From the NCBI GenBank assembly GCA_021828195.1, contig JAKASQ010000003.1, positions 23,516 through 87,515 on the forward strand: 64,000 nt of DNA. The letters run 5' to 3'. Positions 26,297 to 34,754 of this stretch are shown here, piece after piece. Both the position numbers and the translations under genes were made by a program. Source of the stretch: Thermoplasmata archaeon. Lineage in GTDB: Archaea > Thermoplasmatota > Thermoplasmata > Lutacidiplasmatales > UBA184. The notes beneath the pieces were generated by a model. That model saw nothing but the letters and a program-made list of their open reading frames with translations. It did not search any database and had not been told where the DNA came from. The first letter of the stretch is position 1; every line of letters starts with the position of its first letter.

Positions 26297-27535
26297 TCAG
26301 TGCGGGATCCCTGTTCCCGGGGCGAGCGGCGACTTCACCGTTGCCTTCGATCCGATCGACGACCAGGTCCGCGTGGGCAGCCCCCAGACGTAAATGAACC
26401 CCTCCGCCATTTCGGCGCGAAATCGGTCGCCCCCGGAGTACGTGGCGAGATCTTGTCGATACATCGAGTACGGGGAGGTGCGACCGGCGATTCGTGCGGA
26501 GCCCTTGTAGAGCTTGACCGTGACCTCGCCCGAGACTCGCTCCTGAGTGGAGGTCACGAAGGCGTCGAGCGCCTCCCGCAACGGAGTGAACCACAGGCCG
26601 TCGTAGATCAGCAAGGAGTACCGCTGCTCGAGCGAGCGCTTCGTCTCGAGCAAATCGCGTGGAAGTACGAGCGCCTCGAGGGCCGCGTGGGCCCCGAGGA
26701 GGATCGTCGCTGCCGGACACTCGTAGACCTCGCGTGACTTGATTCCGACCAGACGCGACTCGACGTGGTCGATCCGACCGACGCCGTTCTCGCCACCGAT
26801 TCGGTTCAGTCGTTCGACAAGTTCACGCAACGAGAGTGCTTCGCTGCCCAAGGTCTGGGGACGGCCCCCTTCGAATCCGATCTTCACGTACGTAGGGCGA
26901 TCCGATGCTTCGAGGGGGGATCGCGTCCAGGCGTACACCTCCTCCGGCGGCTCGATCGCGGGATCCTCCAGAACCCCGCACTCCACCGAGCGCCCCCAGA
27001 GATTCTCATCGGTGCTGTACGGGGAGCGCTGGGCGGTGGGAACCGCTACGTGGTGGGCATGAGCGTACTCGACCTCTTCTTCGCGGGTCATCTTCCAGAC
27101 CCGGGCCGGAGCGATGACCTCGAGATCCGGTGCGAGTCCGGCCGTGCACAGATCGAAGCGGACCTGGTCGTTCCCCTTACCAGTACAGCCGTGGGCCACG
27201 TGCGATGCCCCTTCGCGACGCGCGACATCCACGAGATGCCAGCCGATCAGCGGCCGGGCGAGAGCCGTGCTGAGCGGGTACTGACCCTCGTAGAGGGCGT
27301 TCGCCGCGAGGGCAGGCGCGATAAACTCGTTGGCGAACTGCTCTCGGGCGTCCACCACATAGGCGCGCTCGGCGCCGGCGGCGAGCGCCTTGGCGCGAAC
27401 CGCTTCGAGATCGATGGGCTGACCCAGGTTCATCGTCAGCGCAATCACCTCGTATCCCTTCTCTCGAAGCCACGGGATCGCGACAGAGGTGTCGAGACCG
27501 CCGGAGTAAGCGAGAACAATCTTGCGGGTTTCCAT
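26297..27535 (-). CDS. argG: Argininosuccinate synthase
   Basis: Joins citrulline and aspartate with ATP. The 412-residue protein starts METRKIVLAYSGGLDTS, the PP-loop of this family, and contains HGCTGKGNDQVRFD and SPYSTDENLWGRS-type blocks. ATG at 27535 is preferred over the longer ORF because the PP-loop normally sits within ten residues of the start. It is the first gene of the LysW operon, with a TATA box about 43 nt upstream, and is divergent from the ACT-domain gene. Confidence 0.95.
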   Translation of the reverse strand: METRKIVLAYSGGLDTSVAIPWLREKGYEVIALTMNLGQPIDLEAVRAKALAAGAERAYVVDAREQFANEFIAPALAANALYEGQYPLSTALARPLIGWHLVDVARREGASHVAHGCTGKGNDQVRFDLCTAGLAPDLEVIAPARVWKMTREEEVEYAHAHHVAVPTAQRSPYSTDENLWGRSVECGVLEDPAIEPPEEVYAWTRSPLEASDRPTYVKIGFEGGRPQTLGSEALSLRELVERLNRIGGENGVGRIDHVESRLVGIKSREVYECPAATILLGAHAALEALVLPRDLLETKRSLEQRYSLLIYDGLWFTPLREALDAFVTSTQERVSGEVTVKLYKGSARIAGRTSPYSMYRQDLATYSGGDRFRAEMAEGFIYVWGLPTRTWSSIGSKATVKSPLAPGTGIPH

Positions 27536-27572
27536 TTCGTGGGGCTTCGACGAGATGATGAAATGGGAGGCG

Positions 27573-27582
27573 CCTATAAGTA
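27573..27582 (-). promoter_or_regulatory. TATA box of the argG-lysK operon
   Basis: TACTTATAGG on the minus strand is centred about 43 nt before the argG ATG. The complementary CCTATAAGTA could also serve the divergent ACT-domain gene, whose ATG is 53 nt from its downstream edge. The single AT-rich spot makes this a shared control region. Confidence 0.6.
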
Positions 27583-27634
27583 CCATTTGACCGTGAATGG
27601 ACAAGCCGGACTTGTATGTCGGATTTCAGACACT

Positions 27635-28285
27635 ATGTCGAATAGCGATCGAACGACCGCTCGCACGGTCCGGGAATGGATCGATGCCCGGCCCGCGGTG
27701 ACCGAGGCACTTCGTCTCGGAATCGCTAATCACTCCGCGATCGCGCGGAAGATCGGGGAGGAGATCGGCACCGAGCACCTGGAGGCGATCGTCGCGGCAT
27801 GCCGCCGTTTCCCGATCCGACCCGACCACGAGTCTCGGGAGAAGACGGTCCGCCGCGTTCTCAGCAAGAGCCGCATCGAGACCCGGAGCAAGGTGGCCAC
27901 GATCACCGTCGACCAGGGAGTCGACGTGCTCCGACGTCTCGGGGACGTCGTCGAAGAGATCCTCGACGAGAATTCCATCTGCCGGTTGATCCAGGTCTCG
28001 CGCGGGACGGTGATTGTGATCGACGAGGACTCGGTCCCACGCTTCACACGGAAGCTGCGCGAATCGCAGATCATCTCCGTTCGAAGAGGCCTGGTCGAGC
28101 TCGCGGTCACGAGCCCGGAGAGCATCGAGGAGACCCCGGGGCTCCTGGCCCGGCTCACGAGCGTTCTCTCCACGCGTTCGATCAACATCGTCCAGGCGAT
28201 GTCGTGCTACACGGACACGATCTTCGTGCTCGAACGGGACGACATGAGCGAGGCGATCGACGCCCTCTCGCACGCGCTCGGCTAG
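27635..28285 (+). CDS. ACT-domain protein with N-terminal helical (HTH-like) region
   Basis: A 216-residue protein. Residues about 1-70 are helical with LRLGIANHSAIARKIGEEIG, which looks like a helix-turn-helix; the remainder contains two ACT-like halves, the second clearly so (TPGLLARLTSVLSTRSINIVQAMSCYTDTIFVLE). ACT domains bind amino acids. Its place, divergent from argG across the shared promoter, makes it a candidate sensor-regulator of the LysW operon, which is inference. Its stop shares the tetranucleotide CTAG with the convergent MetF-like gene. Confidence 0.8.
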   Translation: MSNSDRTTARTVREWIDARPAVTEALRLGIANHSAIARKIGEEIGTEHLEAIVAACRRFPIRPDHESREKTVRRVLSKSRIETRSKVATITVDQGVDVLRRLGDVVEEILDENSICRLIQVSRGTVIVIDEDSVPRFTRKLRESQIISVRRGLVELAVTSPESIEETPGLLARLTSVLSTRSINIVQAMSCYTDTIFVLERDDMSEAIDALSHALG

Positions 28286-29244
28286 GAGCGAGGTCGGTCC
28301 GGGGTCCTCGATGCGCCCGAAGGGGACTCCTCCCGAGGGAGGGCATCGGCGAAGGCTCGAAGCATTTCCTCCGCGTGCGGAAGGTGCCGGGTCGTGATCT
28401 GTTCGACGTTCACGCCGAGCGGGACCGCGAGACCGTGCGCTCGACGTACCTGATCGACCGTCGACCAGAGACGCAACGCCTGGGTCACGCTCCGAGATCC
28501 GGCCTCCGACTCGGGGCCCGAGAGTATCTCCTGTTCGGCTGCGTCGGAAACTTCGGCGCCCAGCCAACGGGCGAACTCCACGTCGCTATCGTCTCCGAGG
28601 GGGGCGACACTGAGGAGGACCGCGGCGGGGGCGAGCTTCGCCTCCCGGCACAAACGGTCATACTCCTCGATCATTCCGCTCGCGGCCTTGGCGTCGAAGA
28701 GAATCTGGGTCGTGAAGAAGGAAGCGCCGGCGCGCGTCTTCGCGAGCATCCGATGCGCTTCGCCGACCCTCTGAGGGATCGTGATGTTGCCCAGACTCCC
28801 CCGCACGTCCTGGAAGATGGGCAAGCAAAGCCGGTTCGCTTCGATGACGGTCGGTCCGGGGTAGGGAATGTACCGACTCGTGCCGCCAACCAGAACCACG
28901 TGTCGGATTCCCCGCGCGACCGTTTCCTGGGCCCACTCGGCCACGGCTTCCGGGGTCGCGAGGTGGGCCACGACCTTGTTCACGATGACCTCGCGCCCCG
29001 TGTTCTCGTGGATCCGTCGCGCGTACTCGCGGGGATCTCCCGTCCGGTAGTACGGACGTCCTTCGTGGTTCTCGTCCACGAGTTCGGGCACGTCCACCGC
29101 ATCGATGCGCGGGACGGCTCGGATGACGTCCACAACCGCGGCGAGCTGTTTCGCTGCACGCTCCGCGCTGGTGCGGGCACCGGGCGGGACGGGCTCGAAG
29201 AAGAGCGGGGTCGAGCGAAGTGCGGCGGCGAGCGGTACGGCCAT
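28282..29244 (-). CDS. Methylenetetrahydrofolate reductase-like flavoprotein
   Basis: A 320-residue TIM-barrel protein of the MetF superfamily. Typical elements: an N-terminal FFEPVPPGART stretch, DVPELVDENHEGRPYYRTGDP, HVVLVGGTSRYIPYPGPTV, an LGNITIPQR segment, and AGASFFTTQILFDA which corresponds to the FAD-binding end of the barrel. It could reduce methylene-tetrahydrofolate or a pterin analogue; the closest archaeal relatives are uncharacterised. Convergent with the ACT gene. Confidence 0.72.
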   Translation of the reverse strand: MAVPLAAALRSTPLFFEPVPPGARTSAERAAKQLAAVVDVIRAVPRIDAVDVPELVDENHEGRPYYRTGDPREYARRIHENTGREVIVNKVVAHLATPEAVAEWAQETVARGIRHVVLVGGTSRYIPYPGPTVIEANRLCLPIFQDVRGSLGNITIPQRVGEAHRMLAKTRAGASFFTTQILFDAKAASGMIEEYDRLCREAKLAPAAVLLSVAPLGDDSDVEFARWLGAEVSDAAEQEILSGPESEAGSRSVTQALRLWSTVDQVRRAHGLAVPLGVNVEQITTRHLPHAEEMLRAFADALPREESPSGASRTPDRPRS

Positions 29245-29397
29245 CGGGATCTGACTCGGGGAGGCAGGGCGGGGTCCGGGGCGATATCACCTTTCGTCCC
29301 AGCGGCCGTGTTGCAACACGTGCAAGGACCCCTCGTGCAAGGCAACCCGGCCCGTCGGGCCCCGCAAGCTCATCCGATTCATCGCGTTCCGTCCGCC

Positions 29398-30222
29398 GTG
29401 CCAAGTCGCTCGACGCGCCCGATCCCGAAAACTCCCATCGGTGACCCGCGCGCGCGGATTCACGTCGCTCCCGTGGGCTTCGAGGTCGAGCGCATCACCG
29501 AACCGATCCTCTCCGATCGCGCTGATCGCGTCTACTTGTTGACACGCTCCGAGCGCGACGCTGCACAACCGTTCGTCGATGCCGTGGTGCGGCGCCTGCG
29601 TGCCGCCCCGTGGCCCGTGGACGTCCGGGTGACGCCGACGGAGATATGGGACGTGTTCGGAGCGCTCGGGGCGTTCCGGCAGATCTTCCAGTCGGAGCGG
29701 CGACTCGACCGCCACGACGCGTCGGTCGTTCCCATCCGGGTGAACGTCTCGACCGGGACCAAGATCACGTCGATCGCGGGAACCCTCTCGTGCATGTTGT
29801 GGAAGGGAGAGCCGTACTACGTTCGGGTCTCCCGCTCGTGGTACTCCAATCGCACCCCCCGCGTGCGACCCATCAACGATGTCGTCAGCGGCATCGATCC
29901 CGTGGGGGTCTACGAGCTGCGCGCGCCGGGATCCGAGCTCGTCGAGGTGCTCGACGCCCTCGACCGACGAGGGGGAGCACTTCGCAAGCGCGAGCTCCTC
30001 CGGGAGCTGCGCCTCGACGCAAAGGATCTCGAGGGCGGCGAGCTCACCCCCCAGGCCCAGCATGGGCGTCTTCGCCGCCGGCTCGAACCCCTCGAGCAGC
30101 GATGGGGGTTCGTCCGGATCGAGGGTATCGGGCCGCGGGGACGGGTCCGGCTGACCGAGCAAGGGAAGGTCGCCCTCGTCCTGTTCGGCTCTCGAGGGAC
30201 GGGGGCCGATTTAACTCATTAA
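29398..30222 (+). CDS. DUF6293/HFX_2341-type regulator with CARF-like domain and winged helix
   Basis: About 274 residues. The N-terminal half is a Rossmann-like CARF domain (IHVAPVGFEVERITEPI, DRVYLLTRSE, NVSTGTKITSIAGTLSCMLW), and the C-terminal quarter is a winged helix (LLRELRLDAKDL, RLTEQGKVALVLFG). Such regulators bind cyclic oligonucleotides or related ligands in CRISPR settings, but no cas gene or repeat array is in the window. GTG at 29398 is the last start that keeps the CARF beta-strand; the ORF track's version begins 1.6 kb earlier in shadow sequence. Confidence 0.78.
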   Translation: MPSRSTRPIPKTPIGDPRARIHVAPVGFEVERITEPILSDRADRVYLLTRSERDAAQPFVDAVVRRLRAAPWPVDVRVTPTEIWDVFGALGAFRQIFQSERRLDRHDASVVPIRVNVSTGTKITSIAGTLSCMLWKGEPYYVRVSRSWYSNRTPRVRPINDVVSGIDPVGVYELRAPGSELVEVLDALDRRGGALRKRELLRELRLDAKDLEGGELTPQAQHGRLRRRLEPLEQRWGFVRIEGIGPRGRVRLTEQGKVALVLFGSRGTGADLTH

Positions 30223-30229
30223 TCGAGTT
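30213..30229. promoter_or_regulatory. AT-rich imperfect palindrome upstream of the ABC genes
   Basis: AACTCATTAATCGAGTT overlaps the end of the DUF6293 gene. Its two arms, AACTC and GAGTT, are perfect inverted repeats around a seven-base centre, and flanking TTA/TAA extend it. In a GC-rich region it stands out and could be an operator for the adjacent regulator. Confidence 0.4.
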
Positions 30230-30527
30230 TAACGTTACAATAGATAACTACTCCGGCGGCGTGCGTCTTATTGTGACGACCAGGGACGGATGGAGCGAGG
30301 CCCTCGCAGCCTCCGCAACTGGCGCGGTGAGGCAGGTGCACCAGGTGGCCCTCGGGCCATGGCCGAAGCCCTCCGCGCTCCGCCCCTGCGTCTTCCGCCT
30401 TCGCTGACGGTGCCTCGCCCACTCCGGTGGCCCGGAGCGGCCGCCGGAGCCCCGCCGCTCGTGCTGGCCGTTGTTCCCTCCGGGGTCGTCCGTAGGTTAC
30501 ATATCCCAGCGTCGCACGGCGAGGAGG
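30223..30527. other. Intergenic region before the ABC transporter operon
   Basis: About 300 bases without a convincing gene. The first 50 bases are AT-rich, including the palindrome above and TTTAACGTTACAATAG. Near the end, GGTTACATATCC (30495-30506) is a possible TATA region about 28 nt before the ABC ATPase start. Reading frames in between are arginine/proline-rich shadows. Confidence 0.5.
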
Positions 30528-31475
30528 ATGTCGAATGCGATCGAGGTGCGCGCGCTCGTCAAGCGCTACGACGCCCTCGCGGCTGTCGATCACATCGACT
30601 TCGATGTTCCGGAGGGCTCGGTGTTCGCCTTCCTCGGTCCCAACGGAGCCGGCAAGACCACGACAACGGAGATGCTCGAGGGACTCCGACGCCGAACCTC
30701 CGGAGATATCCGCGTGCTGGGTCTCGATCCGTGGACCGACGGGCAGGAGCTGCATCACCAGATTGGGGTGATCCCCCAGGAGTTCCGCTTCTTCGAGAAG
30801 ATCACCCCGAAGGAGGCGATCGTGTACTATGGTCGGCTCTTCGGCAAGCAGCCCGATCCCGCGGCGCTCCTGGATCAGGTGCAGCTCACGGACAAGGCGA
30901 ATTCGCGCTTCGACACGCTGTCCGGCGGCCAGAAGCAGAAGCTCGGCCTCGCGCTCTCCCTGGTCGACGAGCCTCGGGTATGCTTCTTGGACGAGCCGAC
31001 CACCGGCCTCGATCCCCATGCGCGGCGTGCCATCTGGAAGGTCGTCCGGGACCTGAAGCGCGACGGTCGGACCGTCTTCCTCACGACGCACTACCTGGAG
31101 GAGGCCGAGCTCCTCGCCGACCAGGTCGCGATCATCAACCGCGGGCGAATCGTGGCCCGCGGAACCCCGCGGGAGATCATCGAGACCTACGGCGGCCCGG
31201 AGCGCCTGCGGGTCCAGGGACCTCCCGAGCTCGCGGAGTACGTGCGCCAGAAGTTGGGGATCGCGGTCCGCTACGAGTCCGGCCGGCTCGAGATCGCTCT
31301 CCGAGAGAAGGGGGACGCCCTGCGAATACTGTCGGTCATCGATGCGAGCGGGCTCCCGTGGAACGGGTTCGCTACGGAACGGGACACGCTCGAGGATGTC
31401 TTCGTGCACCTCGTCGGCCAGATGGATGAAGGAGTCCTCAAGTCCGCGGCTCCGACCGCGGGGGGCGCTCCGTGA
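30528..31475 (+). CDS. ABC transporter ATP-binding protein, ABC-2 exporter type
   Basis: A 315-residue ATPase. Walker A is GPNGAGKTTT, the Q-loop is GVIPQEFRFFEK, the signature is LSGGQKQKLGLALSL, Walker B is VCFLDEPTTGLDP, and the H-loop is LTTHYLEEAE. The C-terminal extension of about 80 residues is typical of DrrA/NatA-like exporters. ATG at 30528 follows a GAGGAGG Shine-Dalgarno. It overlaps the permease gene by four bases (GTGA). Confidence 0.95.
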   Translation: MSNAIEVRALVKRYDALAAVDHIDFDVPEGSVFAFLGPNGAGKTTTTEMLEGLRRRTSGDIRVLGLDPWTDGQELHHQIGVIPQEFRFFEKITPKEAIVYYGRLFGKQPDPAALLDQVQLTDKANSRFDTLSGGQKQKLGLALSLVDEPRVCFLDEPTTGLDPHARRAIWKVVRDLKRDGRTVFLTTHYLEEAELLADQVAIINRGRIVARGTPREIIETYGGPERLRVQGPPELAEYVRQKLGIAVRYESGRLEIALREKGDALRILSVIDASGLPWNGFATERDTLEDVFVHLVGQMDEGVLKSAAPTAGGAP

Positions 31476-32590
31476 ACCCGCGGCGGATCGGTGGGGACCT
31501 CTCCATCGTCGCTCATGGCTACGTACGGAACCCGATCGCCCTGTTCTTCTCGTTGATCTTCCCGGTCATCCTGATCATGCTCTTCGGGTTGATCTTCGCC
31601 AGTACGGGGGCGACGACCGTGACGTTGTACGCCCAGGACTTCGACCACAGCCCTACGAGCGTGGCGTTCCTCCAAGCGCTCAACAAGACCCACTTGGTTC
31701 AGGTCCAGGTCGTCGGAGCCTCGGTCGGCAACCTCTCAACGTATCTCGGCCAGAACGGGGATTCCGCCGGCCTCGTGATCCCTCAAGGATTCGGCCAGAA
31801 CTTCACCGCCCATCGCCCCGTCAAGGTCATCCTCTACACCAACCCCCAAGACGCGTCGTCGGCTGGGACGGCCACCGGAGCGCTCCAGAGCGTCATCAGC
31901 GCGTTCAACCTCCAGGCGGCCTGCGGGGGCAACTCGAGCGGGAACTGCACACCGGTCATCGGTGCCAGCAGCCTGAACGTGGGTAGCCAGGTCTACACGT
32001 ACATCGATTACCTCGTCCCGGGACTGATTGGATTCTCGATCCTGACCAGCCCCATGTTCTCGATGGTCGATGTCACCGCCAGCTATCGCAAGGACGGCCT
32101 GTTCCGGCAGCTGTCGCTCACACCGCTCACGCGGGGAGAGTGGCTCGCATCGCGGTTCATTTGGTACACGATGCTTACGTTCGCCTCGGCCGCGCTCATG
32201 CTCGCTATCGGATCGGCGATCTTCGGCGCCCACGTCACCTTCAGCATCTGGTTGGTGCCCTTCCTGATTGGGGGCCCGCTGTTCTTCGTTTCGCTTGGGA
32301 TGCTCGCCGGGACCGTGTCGAAGATACCCGAGACCGCGGCCGTGATCGGGAACGTCATCACCTTCCCCATGATGTTTCTGGCCGGGACGTTCTTCCCGGT
32401 ATCCTCGTTCTCACCCGGGCTCCAGCTGGTGGCGAAGGTCCTCCCGCTGTACTACGTGATCGACGGGATGAACCAGGTGCTCCTGTTCAACAACCTCTCA
32501 CGGGCGATCGGGGATCTCGCGGTCGTCCTGATCGGGGCCGTTATCGTTTTCGCCCTCGCGATCTACTTCTTCAAGTGGAGAGACGAGTGA
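31472..32590 (+). CDS. ABC-2 type membrane permease
   Basis: A 372-residue membrane protein with the DrrB/NatB layout: one N-terminal membrane helix (LFFSLIFPVILIMLFGLIF), a large external domain of about 150 residues, then five membrane segments around YRKDGLFRQLSLTPLTRGEW. The partner ATPase is encoded just upstream. The exported substrate, perhaps a lipid, drug or peptide, is unknown. GTG start inside the ATPase stop. Confidence 0.9.
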   Translation: MNPRRIGGDLSIVAHGYVRNPIALFFSLIFPVILIMLFGLIFASTGATTVTLYAQDFDHSPTSVAFLQALNKTHLVQVQVVGASVGNLSTYLGQNGDSAGLVIPQGFGQNFTAHRPVKVILYTNPQDASSAGTATGALQSVISAFNLQAACGGNSSGNCTPVIGASSLNVGSQVYTYIDYLVPGLIGFSILTSPMFSMVDVTASYRKDGLFRQLSLTPLTRGEWLASRFIWYTMLTFASAALMLAIGSAIFGAHVTFSIWLVPFLIGGPLFFVSLGMLAGTVSKIPETAAVIGNVITFPMMFLAGTFFPVSSFSPGLQLVAKVLPLYYVIDGMNQVLLFNNLSRAIGDLAVVLIGAVIVFALAIYFFKWRDE

Positions 32591-33075
32591 GCGGACCGCC
32601 GAGCACCGACCCGAACGTCTTTCGCCGTTTGATGGGTCGTTGGCCCACGGGGGTCGCGATCGTCACCACTCGGGACGGCATCACGGATTACGGACTCACG
32701 GTCAACGGCCTGCTATCGGTTTCGCTCCATCCCCCGTCGCTCCTCGTCAGCCTCGGGGACGACGCCGACTCGAGCCCGGCGGTCGCGAAGAGCCGCATCT
32801 TCGTCGCCAATTTCCTCTCCGCGCAGCAGCGATCGACCAGCGAGCGGTTCGCGCTCTCCCTCGCGTCGGAGGAGAAGTTCCGGGACCTTCCCCTCCATCG
32901 TGGGGTGACGGGCGCCGCGATCCTCGACGAATCCCTGGGGGCGCTCGAATGCCGGGTGCTCTCCGAGTTCCAGGTGTCGGATCATCACCTGTTCGTGGGG
33001 GAGGTCGTTGCCCAGGAGCTCGGTGCCGATGCCCCTCCCCTCGTGTTCCACCGGTCCCGCTACACCCAGCTCTGA
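32587..33075 (+). CDS. Flavin reductase-like FMN-binding protein
   Basis: A 162-residue split-barrel flavoprotein of the flavin reductase family. It has the FRRLMGRWPTGVAIVTT opening, the DYGLTVNGLLSVSLHPPSLLVSLG FMN site and the C-terminal HHLFVGEV ... PLVFHRSRY. Such proteins reduce FMN for a partner oxygenase or act alone. GTG at 32587 overlaps the permease stop, so it is in the transporter operon; a functional link to export is not obvious. Confidence 0.88.
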   Translation: MSGPPSTDPNVFRRLMGRWPTGVAIVTTRDGITDYGLTVNGLLSVSLHPPSLLVSLGDDADSSPAVAKSRIFVANFLSAQQRSTSERFALSLASEEKFRDLPLHRGVTGAAILDESLGALECRVLSEFQVSDHHLFVGEVVAQELGADAPPLVFHRSRYTQL

Positions 33076-33091
33076 ACGCTTGAGAGGCGCC

Positions 33092-33100
33092 CTTTAATCC
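33092..33100 (+). promoter_or_regulatory. TATA-like box of trxB
   Basis: CTTTAATCC is centred about 29 nt upstream of the trxB ATG at 33125, giving a leaderless-type promoter. Confidence 0.5.
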
Positions 33101-33124
33101 TCCGCTTCCCTAGAACCAATCCCC

Positions 33125-34069
33125 ATGTCTGCTCCACCCGTCGAGGTCCGCATCGTCATTATCGGGAGCGGCCCGGCGGGCCTGACCGCCGCGCTGTACG
33201 CCGCGCGGGCCAACCTTGAACCTTTGGTCGTTGCGGGAGTACCGGCCGGCGGCCAGCTCATGATCACTTCCGACGTGGAAAACTACCCGGGCTTCCCCGA
33301 GGGCATCCAAGGCCCCGAGCTCATCGAGAAGTTCCGCGCCCAGGCGGCGCGGTTCGGGACGAAGTTCATCGACGACCATGTCGTCTCGGTTGATTTCCGC
33401 GAGCGGCCCTTCCTGCTTCGGACCGGCTCGCACGGCGATGTGCGCGCCCGTGCCGTGATCGTCGCGACGGGAGCGAACGCCCGATGGCTCGGGCTCCCCG
33501 CGGAGCAGCGTCTGCGCGGTCACGGGGTCTCGGCCTGCGCCACGTGCGACGGATTCTTCTTCCGAGGCAAAGAGCTCGTCGTGGTCGGCGGCGGAGACTC
33601 CGCCATGGAGGAAGCCCTGTTCCTAACGAAATTCGCGTCCCACGTCACGATCGTCCATCGGCGCCCGGCGCTCCGGGCGAGCCAGATCATGAAGGCCCGT
33701 GCCGAGAGCCACCCCAAGATCGGCTTCCTGCTCGAGCACGAGGTGGTCGACGTCCGGGGCGAGGACACGGTCCGGGGCGTGCTCACGCGCAACGTGCGGA
33801 CGGGCGAGACGCGGGAACTGAAGGCCGACGGGATGTTCGTCGCGATCGGTCACGATCCCGCGACCGAGGTGTTCCGCAAGGCACTCGACCTGGACGAGCG
33901 GGGATACATCCGCACGCACGACATCACTCGCACGAGCGTTGAGGGCGTGTTTGCCGCGGGTGACGTGTACGACCACTGGTACCGGCAGGCCATCACGGCT
34001 GCAGGCCTCGGGTGTATGGCCGCGCTCGACACGGAACGTTTCTTGGAAGAGTCGTCGGCGCCGCGCTAG
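33125..34069 (+). CDS. trxB: Thioredoxin reductase
   Basis: A 314-residue low-molecular-weight flavoprotein disulfide reductase. The FAD motif is GSGPAG (residues 14-19), the redox-active pair is CATC (138-141), the NADPH motif is [10 protein letters not shown], and the C-terminal FAD contact is [10 protein letters not shown]. It may use NADPH or reduced ferredoxin; the sequence alone does not settle this. No thioredoxin gene is adjacent. The stop shares CTAG with the convergent GtrA gene. Confidence 0.94.
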   Translation: MSAPPVEVRIVIIGSGPAGLTAALYAARANLEPLVVAGVPAGGQLMITSDVENYPGFPEGIQGPELIEKFRAQAARFGTKFIDDHVVSVDFRERPFLLRTGSHGDVRARAVIVATGANARWLGLPAEQRLRGHGVSACATCDGFFFRGKELVVVGGGDSAMEEALFLTKFASHVTIVHRRPALRASQIMKARAESHPKIGFLLEHEVVDVRGEDTVRGVLTRNVRTGETRELKADGMFVAIGHDPATEVFRKALDLDERGYIRTHDITRTSVEGVFAAGDVYDHWYRQAITAAGLGCMAALDTERFLEESSAPR

Positions 34070-34641
34070 TTTGGCTCGACCGCTTCGGCCTCGGCGAACG
34101 TAATGCGGGCGTTGCCCAGGAACCCGACGAGGCTTCCCGCGATGATCCCGACACCTTGGCCGTAGAGCGGCGGGAGCGTCGTGCTCGAGAGCACGAGCAC
34201 GATCTCGTTGATCGCGAGCGATCCCAAGGAGACCCCGAAGTAGAGCGCGAGCCGGTAGCCGAGGGAGTGCCGGCGACGCAGGCGCGTGCGGAACGTCCAG
34301 GCGTTGTTCAGGGTGAAGTTCCATAGAGTGGCGACGGCGAACGCGGCCGCGCTCGCGATCAGGCTGTCGACCGGGTTGGATGAGGTCTGGGTCAGGAAGT
34401 GCGAGATGCTCTCGAAGAACCCGGACGATGGGCTCGGGGCGATTGCGTCGAGCACCAGCGTGAAGACGACCAGGTTGACGACGAATCCGGTCAGCCCCAC
34501 GACGAGGAACTTGCCGTACTTCACGACGAACCGTGACCGACCGAGTGGCGTGTCTTCGCGCGGGGGGAAGGCCGCACCAGGTTCCGGCATCCGATCGTCC
34601 CGGACTCGGAGGTCCGCGGGCCTTTGAAACCTAGCCTCCAT
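34066..34641 (-). CDS. GtrA-family membrane protein
   Basis: About 191 residues with four membrane segments ([68 protein letters not shown]), including the [11 protein letters not shown] motif typical of GtrA. These proteins assist flipping of polyprenyl-linked sugars and usually partner with a GT2, as found at 35702. ATG at 34641 is preferred to the ORF-track GTG at 34683 because TATA-like GGTATAAGG lies at 34691-34699, which would put a start at 34683 before the transcript begins. Confidence 0.87.
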   Translation of the reverse strand: MEARFQRPADLRVRDDRMPEPGAAFPPREDTPLGRSRFVVKYGKFLVVGLTGFVVNLVVFTLVLDAIAPSPSSGFFESISHFLTQTSSNPVDSLIASAAAFAVATLWNFTLNNAWTFRTRLRRRHSLGYRLALYFGVSLGSLAINEIVLVLSSTTLPPLYGQGVGIIAGSLVGFLGNARITFAEAEAVEPN

Positions 34642-34690
34642 GGGCCGCACCGGAGGCCGAGGAGGCCCGCTGAGGACGCTCACGGCTCGG

Positions 34691-34699
34691 CCTTATACC
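34691..34699. promoter_or_regulatory. Divergent TATA region for GtrA and the epimerase
   Basis: CCTTATACC on the plus strand, GGTATAAGG on the minus strand. It lies about 60 nt before the epimerase ATG and about 54 nt before the chosen GtrA ATG. It may drive either or both. Confidence 0.45.
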
Positions 34700-34754
34700 G
34701 AACGATCCCTCCCACGGGCCGGACCCGAACGGAGCCCCGGGAGGGTCGGCGACG

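Noticed and set aside
29398-30222. CARF protein considered as part of a CRISPR type III system
   Set aside because: No cas gene, HEPN domain or array in the window; kept as a stand-alone regulator.
30290-31429. 379-residue frame over the ABC ATPase
   Set aside because: Frame +1 shadow of a complete ATPase gene.
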